Shown: positions 1 to 7,442 of the stretch, piece by piece
How the letters are laid out: every line of letters begins with the position of its first letter
Numbering within the stretch: position 1 is the first letter of the stretch
Assembly: GCF_900114675.1 (NCBI RefSeq)
Contig: NZ_FOZM01000001.1
Location: forward strand, 1,302,001-1,366,000
Origin: Yoonia litorea
Lineage (GTDB): Bacteria; Pseudomonadota; Alphaproteobacteria; Rhodobacterales; Rhodobacteraceae
Reading direction: 5' to 3'
Length of the DNA: 64,000 nucleotides
Position numbers and translations under genes: made by a program
Notes under the pieces: generated by a model
What the model was told of the DNA's origin: nothing
Database searches by the model: none
What the model saw: only the letters and a program-made list of their open reading frames with translations

Positions 1-849
1 AATTGCGAAAATGATCCGTCCGTCTTCGCCTTGAAAAAAGTAGCTTTTGTCATGGTCAAACAGCTTCTTGGTCACGATGTGGCTGCCACGGACCAAACGC
101 ACCCCTTCTGAGGTATTCTGGCGCGCGACCTCCCTCACGACATTCTCAACCCACGGCCCACCGGCATTGACCAGCGCGCGCGCCGTATGGCGTGCCTCGA
201 CGCCATCGCTTTCGGTCACGATTTCCCAGTGATCTTCGACGCGTGTGGCGCTAATGACCTTTGTGCGGGTCATGATCTTTGCGCCACGCTCTTCTGCGTC
301 GCGCGCATTCAGCACTACAAGGCGCGAATCCTCCACCCAGCAGTCTGAATATTCGTAGGCGCGCTTGAACTTTTCCTTGATCGGTTTGCCAGCAGGATCA
401 GAGGTCAGATCGACTGTCTTGGTGCCTGGCAGGATCTCGCGTCCGCCGAGATTGTCGTAGAGAAACAATCCAAGCCGGATCAGCCAGGACGGGCGGCGCC
501 CTTTCATCCACGGCATGAAAACAGTCAAAAGCTTGGATGTTGGCGTGTCCCCTTCAAAACGCATGTCGGGATGGTACGGCAGCACAAAACGCATGGGCCA
601 ACTGATGTGCGGCATGTTCTTCAACAAAACCTCGCGCTCAACGAGTGCTTTCTTGACCAGCCCAAATTCAAAGAATTCCAGATAGCGCAGACCACCGTGA
701 AAGAGCTTCGTCGAGGCCGAAGACGTCGCAGAGGCCAGATCGTTCATTTCGGCCAGCCCGACCTGAAGCCCCCGACCCTGCGCATCCCGCGCAATGCCTG
801 TGCCATTGATCCCGCCGCCAATGATGAAAATGTCAAAATCCGGTTTCAT
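1..849 (-). CDS. glpD: Glycerol-3-phosphate dehydrogenase (FAD), C-terminus cut by window edge
   Basis: Only the first 283 codons are present, and the reading frame is open to the left edge. The protein begins MKPDFDIFIIGGGINGTGIA, a Rossmann FAD-binding motif (GGGINGTG) typical of the GlpD/DAO family, and continues with the GlpD-like LFHGGLRYLE and NAGGPWVENVV segments. GlpD oxidises sn-glycerol-3-phosphate to dihydroxyacetone phosphate at the inner face of the membrane and passes electrons to quinone. It is divergent from glpR, which supports the assignment and suggests control by GlpR. The start is the ATG at 847-849, directly before the FAD motif. Confidence 0.93.
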   Translation of the reverse strand, partial: MKPDFDIFIIGGGINGTGIARDAQGRGLQVGLAEMNDLASATSSASTKLFHGGLRYLEFFEFGLVKKALVEREVLLKNMPHISWPMRFVLPYHPDMRFEGDTPTSKLLTVFMPWMKGRRPSWLIRLGLFLYDNLGGREILPGTKTVDLTSDPAGKPIKEKFKRAYEYSDCWVEDSRLVVLNARDAEERGAKIMTRTKVISATRVEDHWEIVTESDGVEARHTARALVNAGGPWVENVVREVARQNTSEGVRLVRGSHIVTKKLFDHDKSYFFQGEDGRIIFAI

Positions 850-996
850 AAACTGCCCTTGGTTCCCTTTTCCTATCGTTTGAAACAAGTGATTGCCGGC
901 TGCAAGCCAACCACCTTTCAATGTTCGCGCCTTCACCCACGAACATGATACGAAACACGCTTTCGTCAATGCGTCATAGGGCAACAGCTTGCTTTG

Positions 997-1022
997 TGTT
1001 CGCTTTATTCATAAAGCGAACA
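997..1022. promoter_or_regulatory. Long palindrome before glpR, probable GlpR operator
   Basis: The arms TGTTCGCTTTAT (997-1008) and ATAAAGCGAACA (1011-1022) are perfect reverse complements separated by two bases. The outer ends TGTTCG and CGAACA match the half sites of the enterobacterial GlpR operator, but the spacing between them is longer. The palindrome ends one base before the glpR ATG, so a bound repressor would block initiation of its own gene. It could also control the divergent glpD, whose start is about 150 bp away. Confidence 0.7.
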
Positions 1023-1023
1023 T

Positions 1024-1782
1024 ATGGACACATCTCAACGCCATAGCTACCTTCACGATGTCGCAGCGCGCGAAGGAAAGGTCCTTGCAACAAACGCCGC
1101 AGAGGCGCTTGGCGTTGCGGTACAGACAATTCGCAGGGATATCCGGCAGCTTTGTGCGGCAGGGCTGTTAGAACGCATCCACGGTGGGGCGGTGCCGCCA
1201 TCGGGGGTGAGCAATATCGGCTATGGCGACAGGCGTGCGCTCAATCGCGAGGTCAAGTTGCGGATTGCACGACGGGCGGCCAGCCTGATCCCTGACAACG
1301 CTTCACTATTTCTTAATATCGGCACGACAACCGAAGCGGTGGCCCATGCCTTACACGGACATCGCAACCTGATGGTCCTGACAAACAACCTCAATGTCGC
1401 CAATATTCTTGCCAACAACCCGACCTGCGATGTGGTGGTTGCTGGCGGCAGCTTGCGGCGCGCGGATGGTGGGCTTGTTGGTGACCTTGCTGCAATTGCG
1501 ATTGACCGCTTCAAGGTTGATTTTGCCATCATCGGGACCTCGGCGATTGACCTGTCCGGGGATATTCTGGACTTCGACCCAGAAGAGGTGCGCGTCAGTC
1601 AGGCGGTGATCAAGGCGGCGCGGTCTTGTGTCCTTGTCGCCGACAGCAGCAAGTTCACGCGAAAGGCTCCGGTCAAGATTGCGTCGCTGGCACAGATGCA
1701 GCACTTCGTCACTGACCGCATCCTGTCAGAAGCACTGATCAACAAATGTGCTGACTGGAACACCCGCATCCTGCGGGCTTGA
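1024..1782 (+). CDS. glpR: DeoR-family transcriptional repressor GlpR
   Basis: A 252-residue protein with the DeoR/GlpR layout. The N-terminal winged helix-turn-helix covers about residues 5-60 (AEALGVAVQTIRRDIRQL, then LLERIHGGA). The C-terminal sugar-phosphate-sensing domain includes FLNIGTTTEAVAHAL, VVAGGSLRRADGGLVGDLA and FAIIGTSAID. GlpR proteins repress glycerol and glycerol-3-phosphate genes and are released by glycerol-3-phosphate. The neighbouring divergent glpD fits this role. The ATG at 1024 gives the family's usual N-terminus, but no Shine-Dalgarno sequence precedes it; the 26-bp palindrome is there instead, so the mRNA may be leaderless. Confidence 0.88.
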   Translation: MDTSQRHSYLHDVAAREGKVLATNAAEALGVAVQTIRRDIRQLCAAGLLERIHGGAVPPSGVSNIGYGDRRALNREVKLRIARRAASLIPDNASLFLNIGTTTEAVAHALHGHRNLMVLTNNLNVANILANNPTCDVVVAGGSLRRADGGLVGDLAAIAIDRFKVDFAIIGTSAIDLSGDILDFDPEEVRVSQAVIKAARSCVLVADSSKFTRKAPVKIASLAQMQHFVTDRILSEALINKCADWNTRILRA

Positions 1783-1787
1783 GCGAC

Positions 1788-2522
1788 CTATTCAGAGGCT
1801 TCGGGTGACCCTTTGAAGCCGGTCGCGACAACAAATTTTTCCGAGCTGTCAGAGCGCGACGCCGGTGGTTTGACGTTCGCGACTTTCTGGAACCGGGATT
1901 TGAGGATTTTCTGCAGGTCGCCTTCTGCGCCCCCAGCAAGGACCTTTGCGACAAACGTGCCGCCCTCCTCAAGCACATCGAAGGCAAAATAGACCGCAGC
2001 TTCGCAAAGCGCGATAATGCGCAGGTGGTCTGTCTGTTTGTGACCGGACGATGCGGCGGCCATATCGGACATCACCACGTCAGCCGGACCACCAAGCCAG
2101 TCACGCACCTTGAGGTCAGCATCATCTTCCAGAAAGTCGAGCTGATGAATTTCGGCCCCTGCGATTGGTTCAACCTCTTGCAGATCGACGCCCAGTACGA
2201 AGCCTTGCGCCTTGCCTTTGCGCTCACCCAAGGCATTGACCCGCGTGACCGCCACTTGGCACCACCCGCCGGGGGCACAGCCGAGATCGACAACCCGTGC
2301 GCCAGGCACGAGGAAGCGGTATTTGTCGTCCAGCTCAAGGATTTTGTAAGCCGCCCTACCGCGATACCCTTCGGCCTGCGCGCGTTTGACGTATGGATCG
2401 TTCAACTGACGCTGAAGCCATTTGGTCGAACTCAGCTTACGCCCACGCGCCGTCTTGACCTTGACCGTCAGATCGCGCTGCCCACGTCCTGAGCTGTTTC
2501 TTTTGTTGCCACGTTTTTGCAT
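1788..2522 (-). CDS. rlmE: 23S rRNA (uridine-2'-O)-methyltransferase RlmE/FtsJ
   Basis: A 244-residue FtsJ-family methyltransferase that methylates the 2'-O of U2552 in the A-loop of 23S rRNA using S-adenosylmethionine. The N-terminus is basic. The SAM-binding motif [15 protein letters not shown] is clear. The K-D-K-E catalytic tetrad is visible as the lysine in GRAAYKI, the aspartate in MSDMAA, the lysine in FVAKVL and the glutamate in SSEKFVVA. It lies 15 bp downstream of ppx on the same strand and is probably cotranscribed with it. The Shine-Dalgarno sequence is weak. Confidence 0.93.
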   Translation of the reverse strand: MQKRGNKRNSSGRGQRDLTVKVKTARGRKLSSTKWLQRQLNDPYVKRAQAEGYRGRAAYKILELDDKYRFLVPGARVVDLGCAPGGWCQVAVTRVNALGERKGKAQGFVLGVDLQEVEPIAGAEIHQLDFLEDDADLKVRDWLGGPADVVMSDMAAASSGHKQTDHLRIIALCEAAVYFAFDVLEEGGTFVAKVLAGGAEGDLQKILKSRFQKVANVKPPASRSDSSEKFVVATGFKGSPEASE

Positions 2523-2537
2523 CCGCGCCGCTTACCC

Positions 2538-3650
2538 CTAAAACGGTGTGTCTTCCAAGACCCCATCTGCCGACATCTGCGCATAGAGCAGCCCTTCGCG
2601 CAGGCCCCGATCCGCAACAGAGAGCCGATCGGTCGGCCACAACCGCATCAGCGCCTGCAAGATCGCGGACCCAGACATGATCAGTGCCTGTCTGTCTTTG
2701 CCAATACGCGGGTCCTTGCGGCGACCCTCTGGCCCGAGTGACAGGTAATCGCGGATCACCGTGTCAATCTGGTCAGACGACATGCGCAAACCATCCACTT
2801 TTGTGCGGTCATAGCGGCGCAAGCCAAGGTGGCTTGCCGCAACGGTTGTGACGGTGCCACTGGTGCCGATGATCTGGAACCCTTCCCGGGCCTGCGCCGC
2901 GGCATAAGGCGCAAATTCTTCAAGGTTTTCTTCAAAAAACCAGCTCATGAGGGCAAATCGGGCAGCGTCATCTTCAACATCTGCAAATTGATCACGCAGT
3001 GTTGCCACCCCGAGCGGGACACTGATCCAATCCACGACCCGTGCAGCAGCAAATGGCCCCGGATCGGATTTGAAACCGGCATGCAATCGCATGATCGCCC
3101 GGGGACGTTCCCGCTTGGGGACGTGGGTCAGGTCAATCCAGACAAGCTCGGTCGAGCCGCCACCGATATCGACGACCAGCAGCTGTTCTGTGTTGACGCT
3201 GACCAGCGGCGCACAGGAGATCACGGCCAGTCGTGCTTCTTCCTCAGGTTTGATGACCTCAAGGTTCAAGCCGGTTTCGCGACGCACTTGCGAAATAAAG
3301 TTCTGACCGTTGAGCGCGCGCCGGCAAGCTTCGGTCGCCACAAGGCGCATGCGTTTGACACCATGCCGGTGCAGCTTTTCACGGCAGATGCGCATGGCTG
3401 CAATCGTGCGGTTCATCGAGGCACGCGACAGTCTGCCAGTGCTTTCAAGGCCGTGGCCCAATTGCACTGACTTCGAGAAGCTGTCCACAACATGAAACTG
3501 ACTGCCCTTTGGTTGGGCAATCAACATACGACAGCTATTTGTGCCCAAATCCAAGGCGGCATAAAGCGACGCCGGATCAGGCGGGGTTGGCGCGGGGGTT
3601 ACAACCGCTTTAGGGAACGCGCCCGCACCTTTGGGACGCTTGGGCGCCAT
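2538..3650 (-). CDS. ppx: Ppx/GppA-family exopolyphosphatase or guanosine pentaphosphatase
   Basis: A 370-residue ASKHA-fold phosphatase. The phosphate loops are ALDLGTNSCRMLI near the N-terminus, VVDIGGGSTELVW in the middle and IIGTSGTVTTVAA further on. Family members hydrolyse inorganic polyphosphate or convert pppGpp to ppGpp, and sequence alone does not separate the two. The protein lacks the long C-terminal HD extension of E. coli Ppx, which is normal for the short alphaproteobacterial form. A GGAGGG Shine-Dalgarno sequence supports the ATG at 3648-3650. It is the first gene of a two-gene operon with rlmE. Confidence 0.9.
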   Translation of the reverse strand: MAPKRPKGAGAFPKAVVTPAPTPPDPASLYAALDLGTNSCRMLIAQPKGSQFHVVDSFSKSVQLGHGLESTGRLSRASMNRTIAAMRICREKLHRHGVKRMRLVATEACRRALNGQNFISQVRRETGLNLEVIKPEEEARLAVISCAPLVSVNTEQLLVVDIGGGSTELVWIDLTHVPKRERPRAIMRLHAGFKSDPGPFAAARVVDWISVPLGVATLRDQFADVEDDAARFALMSWFFEENLEEFAPYAAAQAREGFQIIGTSGTVTTVAASHLGLRRYDRTKVDGLRMSSDQIDTVIRDYLSLGPEGRRKDPRIGKDRQALIMSGSAILQALMRLWPTDRLSVADRGLREGLLYAQMSADGVLEDTPF

Positions 3651-3696
3651 ACTTTACGCCCTCCATTTCAAGTTACCTCCAAGCTAAGGCCGCATC

Positions 3697-3736
3697 GCGA
3701 TTTGCACAAGAGTTGTGATCGACAGATGCAAATCGC
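3697..3736. repeat. Ten-base inverted repeat in the ppx / one-carbon operon intergenic region
   Basis: GCGATTTGCA (3697-3706) and TGCAAATCGC (3727-3736) are perfect reverse complements across 20 bases. A competing short hairpin lies within (CACAA at 3705-3709 against TTGTG at 3713-3717). A TTGACA, possibly a -35 element for the rightward operon, follows at 3757-3762. The repeat could be a spaced dimeric operator for either divergent operon, or part of a transcribed structure. I do not recognise the binding protein. Confidence 0.45.
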
Positions 3737-3805
3737 ACATTATCGACATGAATATTTTGACAATACCCCCCTCTGCCGCCTTGCGAGGCAATGGTTTAGC
3801 TATTG

Positions 3806-3878
3806 GGCACGGTCGCCAACCGCTTCCGTCATGTCGAAATCCGACATCGTGTGCCGAAAGCGGGTGATAGAAGTTGGC
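3806..3878 (+). promoter_or_regulatory. Structure-rich leader before the one-carbon (metF-like) operon
   Basis: Several complementary segments nest here: GCCAAC (3815-3820) with GTTGGC (3873-3878), CGCTT (3821-3825) with AAGCG (3858-3862), and ATGTCG (3831-3836) with CGACAT (3842-3847). GGCAC (3806-3810) can also pair with GTGCC (3851-3855), which crosses the outer helices and would form a pseudoknot. The structure ends about 10 bases before the GGGGAG Shine-Dalgarno sequence of the first gene. It could be a cis-acting regulatory RNA. It does not contain the conserved core I remember for SAH or SAM-II riboswitches. Confidence 0.4.
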
Positions 3879-3899
3879 AAGGTTAATGGGGAGAATCAG

Positions 3900-4196
3900 A
3901 TGGCAGATGTGACCATCGTTTACTGGCGCGACATGCCCGCACAGGTCATCGTTGGCCGCGGTCGCCGTGGCACCAAGCTGCCCTTGCCGGAACGGTTCGA
4001 ACAGGCCATTGACCGGGCCGCCATGAAATCCGGGGCTGCTGAGTCCGATGATTATATGGCTGGCTTCCGCAAGGCCGACCCGATCCCAGTCGATGGCACC
4101 GATCAGGAAGCCGCTGCGACGACAGTCAGCAGGATCGATACTGAATATGATCAAGAGCGTCTCAAGACGCTGATCGCAAATGATGGTTGGGCGTGA
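3900..4196 (+). CDS. Small conserved protein of the one-carbon operon ('virulence factor' domain)
   Basis: A 98-residue protein beginning MADVTIVYWRDMPAQVIVG. It resembles the short domain that databases call 'virulence factor', a name with no biochemical meaning here, which in Roseobacter-type genomes sits beside metF-like and corrinoid methyltransferase genes. No signal peptide or membrane segment is visible, so it is probably cytoplasmic. A GGGGAG Shine-Dalgarno sequence lies seven bases before the ATG at 3900, which is preferred over the longer in-frame extension. It ends 41 bp before the reductase start, so it is probably in the same operon and may be an accessory protein of the split methionine synthase. 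That role is inference. Confidence 0.72.
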   Translation: MADVTIVYWRDMPAQVIVGRGRRGTKLPLPERFEQAIDRAAMKSGAAESDDYMAGFRKADPIPVDGTDQEAAATTVSRIDTEYDQERLKTLIANDGWA

Positions 4197-4237
4197 AAGC
4201 GCCCGCCCCTTTTTCCAAGCGCCTGTCGGAGGTCGTG

Positions 4238-5167
4238 ATGTCCCTGCTTTCTTTCCGTAAACCCAAGGAAACCGCCGCCCCCGGCGTGAACCCGCAGCTT
4301 GAGGCCTTTCTCAAAGATTACTCGATCGAGGTGATGCCGCGCACTGCCGAGAAGGTCGAGAACTTTCGCGATCTGCTGCCAGAAGGCACGCGCGTGTATA
4401 TCGCACATATCGAAGGCACCCCGATTGAGGACATGGTCGCAACGGCCAAACGTCTTGCTGCGGATGGCTATAAGGTGATGCCGCACTTCCCTGCCAGGAT
4501 CATCAAGGACGAGGCCACACTGGCCGACTGGATCGCCCGCTATCAGGGCGAAGCCGATGTTGATCAGGCGCTTTTGTTGGCCGGCGGTGTTGCCCAGCCT
4601 CATGGCGACTTCCATTCGTCCATGCAGCTTCTGGAAACAGGACTTTTCGGCAAGGCGGGCTTCAAGCGGTTGCATGTGGCGGGCCATCCCGAAGGAAACC
4701 GCGACATTGATCCCGATGGAACAGACACCAATGTCGCGGATGCGTTGCGCTGGAAACAAGCGTTCAGTGAAACCTGTGATGCGGAAATGGCATTGGCGAC
4801 ACAGTTTGCATTTGACGCCAAGCCGATCATTGCTTGGGCTGACAGCCTCAAAGAAGCCGGGATCACGTTGCCTATCCATATCGGGATCGCTGGTCCGGCC
4901 AAATTGCAGACGCTGATCAAATTCGCGATTGCCTGCGGCGTCGGGCCTTCTCTCAAAGTACTGCAGAAGCGCGCCATGGACGTCAGCAAACTGCTGCTGC
5001 CCTACGAGCCGACGGAAGTACTGACCGAACTGGCCGCACACAAGGCCGCTAATCCCGACTTCAACATCACCCATGTGCATTTCTTCCCGCTTGGTGGAAT
5101 CAAGACCAATGCCAACTGGGCCATCGAAAACGGCGGCAGCTCTGCCGTCCCTGCATCGCAAAGCTAA
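4238..5167 (+). CDS. Methylenetetrahydrofolate reductase-like protein
   Basis: A 309-residue MetF-type TIM barrel. Visible family motifs are AGHPEGN (folate/FAD region) and ATQFAFD. The usual N-terminal FEFFPP segment appears only as the diverged SIEVMPRTAEKV, so this belongs to a sub-branch distinct from E. coli MetF. The expected reaction is reduction of 5,10-methylene-H4folate to 5-methyl-H4folate. The next gene encodes the methyl-H4folate:corrinoid methyltransferase 11 bp downstream, which fits delivery of methyl groups for methionine synthesis. The ATG at 4238 has GGAGG five bases upstream and is preferred over the upstream in-frame start at 4187. Confidence 0.85.
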   Translation: MSLLSFRKPKETAAPGVNPQLEAFLKDYSIEVMPRTAEKVENFRDLLPEGTRVYIAHIEGTPIEDMVATAKRLAADGYKVMPHFPARIIKDEATLADWIARYQGEADVDQALLLAGGVAQPHGDFHSSMQLLETGLFGKAGFKRLHVAGHPEGNRDIDPDGTDTNVADALRWKQAFSETCDAEMALATQFAFDAKPIIAWADSLKEAGITLPIHIGIAGPAKLQTLIKFAIACGVGPSLKVLQKRAMDVSKLLLPYEPTEVLTELAAHKAANPDFNITHVHFFPLGGIKTNANWAIENGGSSAVPASQS

Positions 5168-5178
5168 GGACCTCCCTA

Positions 5179-6246
5179 ATGACACGCACGATTGTCGAAT
5201 CCAAAACCAAGACTGCCATTATCGGGTTCGACCAGCCCTTTTGCGTGATTGGTGAACGCATCAACCCGACCGGACGCAAGATCCTCGCGGCCGAACTTGA
5301 GGCGGGTGACTTTTCGCGCGTCGAAGCTGATGCGATTGCTCAGGTCGCCGCAGGCGCAAACATCCTCGATATCAATTCCGGCGCTGTTTTTTCAAACAAG
5401 ATGGCCGAAGACCCACGTTATGCCGACAACAACTTTGTCGAGCCGCCATTGATGAAGGAAATGGTCGAGCGTGTGCAGGCCATCACTGACGTCCCGCTTT
5501 GTATTGATAGCTCGGTCCCCGGCGCGTTGGAAAACGGTCTGGCGGCGGCTGAGGGGCGGCCTCTGCTGAACTCGGTGACGGGCGAGGAAGAGCGTCTGGA
5601 ACTCGTGCTGCCACTGGTCAAGAAATACAATGTGCCAGTTGTGGCGATTTCCAATGATGATACCGGCATCAGCGAGGACCCCGACGTGCGCTTTGCGGTA
5701 GCAAAGAAGATCGTCGAACGTGCTGCTGACTTTGGCATCCCAGCCCATGATATCGTCGTCGACCCTTTGGTGATGCCAATCGGTGCGATGGGTACAGCCG
5801 GACTTCAGGTCTTTACGCTGGTGCGCCGTCTGCGCGAAGAACTCGGCGTCAACACCACTTGCGGTGCGTCCAACATCAGCTTTGGCCTGCCGAACCGTCA
5901 CGGCATCAACAATGCTTTCCTGCCTATGGCGATGACGGCGGGCATGACCTCGGCCATTATGAACCCAGTTGCGCTGCCCATCGGCCCCAAGAAGATTGCC
6001 GAAAAGAAAGCTGAGATCGAAGCTGCTGGCATCATCCTGCCCGCTGACATGGACGATGAGACCTTCGTAACGCTTTTCGGCATGGGCTCCACAAAGCCGA
6101 AAGCCGGCAAGGAGATGGAAGCGATCCGCGCGGCCAACTTCCTGACCAACAACGACGACGGCGGGGCGGAATGGATCAGGTTCAACCGCGTCCCACCAAA
6201 AGAGGGCGAAGGCCGCGAACGTCGCGGACGCCGCCGCCGGGCGTAA
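5179..6246 (+). CDS. Methyltetrahydrofolate:cobalamin methyltransferase (pterin-binding module of split MetH)
   Basis: A 355-residue stand-alone pterin-binding domain, equivalent to the folate module of MetH or to AcsE-type methyltransferases. Signature segments are IGERINPTGRK, NILDINSGAV, CIDSSVPGALE, NSVTGEEE and CGASNISFGLPNRHG. It should transfer the methyl group of 5-methyl-H4folate to a cob(I)alamin-binding protein. No homocysteine-binding or B12-binding domain is fused to it or encoded nearby. The C-terminus is a basic tail, GEGRERRGRRRRA, which resembles the tail of the RamA-like protein at 23.7-25.7 kb. It is the last gene of a three-gene operon and is followed by a strong terminator. 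Confidence 0.9.
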   Translation: MTRTIVESKTKTAIIGFDQPFCVIGERINPTGRKILAAELEAGDFSRVEADAIAQVAAGANILDINSGAVFSNKMAEDPRYADNNFVEPPLMKEMVERVQAITDVPLCIDSSVPGALENGLAAAEGRPLLNSVTGEEERLELVLPLVKKYNVPVVAISNDDTGISEDPDVRFAVAKKIVERAADFGIPAHDIVVDPLVMPIGAMGTAGLQVFTLVRRLREELGVNTTCGASNISFGLPNRHGINNAFLPMAMTAGMTSAIMNPVALPIGPKKIAEKKAEIEAAGIILPADMDDETFVTLFGMGSTKPKAGKEMEAIRAANFLTNNDDGGAEWIRFNRVPPKEGEGRERRGRRRRA

Positions 6247-6282
6247 CGCCATCGCGATACCGTAGTCGCCAACGCTGAACAA

Positions 6283-6312
6283 AAAAACGCCGCTCAAAAG
6301 AGCGGCGTTTTT
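6283..6312. terminator. Bidirectional intrinsic terminator
   Basis: The perfect 13-base stem AAAAACGCCGCTC / GAGCGGCGTTTTT encloses an AAAA loop and has T-runs on both strands. It sits between the convergent ends of the one-carbon operon (+) and aglK (-) and can serve both. Confidence 0.93.
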
Positions 6313-6332
6313 CCTTCGGGAGGAACGACGCT

Positions 6333-7424
6333 TTACCGATAATAAAGCGACTGCCCGTTGTGAAAGATTTGGACCTTTTCGGGCTTTGCCGCCATGCGCA
6401 CGCTTTTGCCGCGCAGGTCAGCATGAATGCCGGGAAGCTTGCCGATGACGGCATCGTTGTCACCGACCTTGTCAAAGTAGAGCAAGGTCACTTCGCCCAA
6501 AGCCTCTGTGATATTCACCTTGCCCTCAAAGGCGTATTCACCGCCGTCTGTTTCGACCATATCCTCAGGACGAATACCGACATTCACCTTCAGGCCCATG
6601 TCACCCTCGTTTGTCGGCACCGCCGAACGCACCGTGCCGCCACCGTCGAGCTTTACGGTCGTTTCAGCACCTGTTCCAACAATCTCGCCAGACAGGAGGT
6701 TCATGGCAGGAGATCCGATGAACTGTGCGACGAACTCGTTTTCCGGGCGTTCGTAAAGCTCAAGCGGGCTGCCCACCTGCGCGATCCCCTTGTTGGCAAG
6801 AACCACGATGCGGCTGGCCAATGTCATCGCCTCAACCTGGTCGTGGGTCACGTAGATCATCGTGCTTTCAGGCATCGATTCCTTGAGCTGTGCAATCTCG
6901 ATCCGCGTCGCTACACGCAGTGCTGCGTCGAGGTTGGAGAGCGGCTCGTCAAAGAGATAGACTTTCGGATCGCGCACAATGGAACGGCCAATCGCAACCC
7001 GCTGACGCTGACCACCTGAGAGCGCCTTCGGCAAACGGTCGAGGTATTGATCAAGCTGCAGGATTTTGGCGGCGCGTTCGACGGCTGCGTCGATTTCGGA
7101 CTGAGACTTCTTCGCAAGTTTCAGGGCAAATGACATGTTGTCCCGCACTGTCATATGCGGATAGAGCGCGTATGACTGGAACACCATCGCGATGCCACGT
7201 TGCGCCGGTGGCACGTCGTTCACCACTGTCCCGTCGATTTCCAGTGTGCCGCCGGAAATCTTTTCCAGACCGGCAATCATCCGCAGCAAAGTCGATTTGC
7301 CGCAGCCAGAGGGACCAACAAAAACGATCAATTCGCCCTGTTTGATGTCCAGATTGATGTTTTTGAGAACATCAACTGTGCCCCCGTATGTCTTGGCGAC
7401 GTCCGTTAATTTCAGATCAGCCAT
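6333..7424 (-). CDS. aglK: ABC transporter ATP-binding protein for alpha-glucosides
   Basis: A 363-residue MalK/UgpC-type ATPase. Walker A GPSGCGKST is at residues 37-45, the signature LSGGQ near 135, Walker B VYLFDEP near 155-161 with the D-loop LSNLD after it, and the switch histidine lies in YVTHDQVEA. The C-terminal third is the OB-type regulatory domain of the MalK group. It should energise the AglF/AglG permease pair at the cytoplasmic face. Gene order E-F-G-A-K is the same as in the Sinorhizobium aglEFGAK cluster. It is the last gene of the leftward operon, 18 bp after aglA. Confidence 0.9.
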   Translation of the reverse strand: MADLKLTDVAKTYGGTVDVLKNINLDIKQGELIVFVGPSGCGKSTLLRMIAGLEKISGGTLEIDGTVVNDVPPAQRGIAMVFQSYALYPHMTVRDNMSFALKLAKKSQSEIDAAVERAAKILQLDQYLDRLPKALSGGQRQRVAIGRSIVRDPKVYLFDEPLSNLDAALRVATRIEIAQLKESMPESTMIYVTHDQVEAMTLASRIVVLANKGIAQVGSPLELYERPENEFVAQFIGSPAMNLLSGEIVGTGAETTVKLDGGGTVRSAVPTNEGDMGLKVNVGIRPEDMVETDGGEYAFEGKVNITEALGEVTLLYFDKVGDNDAVIGKLPGIHADLRGKSVRMAAKPEKVQIFHNGQSLYYR

Positions 7425-7442
7425 GTCTCACTCCCCTTAGAA

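Noticed and set aside
3806-3898. Known SAM-II or SAH riboswitch upstream of the one-carbon operon
   Set aside because: The region folds, but I cannot find the conserved core sequences I know for these classes; it is reported only as an unclassified structure.
4151-5185. A 344-codon open frame opposite the metF-like gene
   Set aside because: It is antisense to a gene with clear family motifs and a good Shine-Dalgarno sequence; composition is arginine/glutamine/histidine-rich and unlike a protein.
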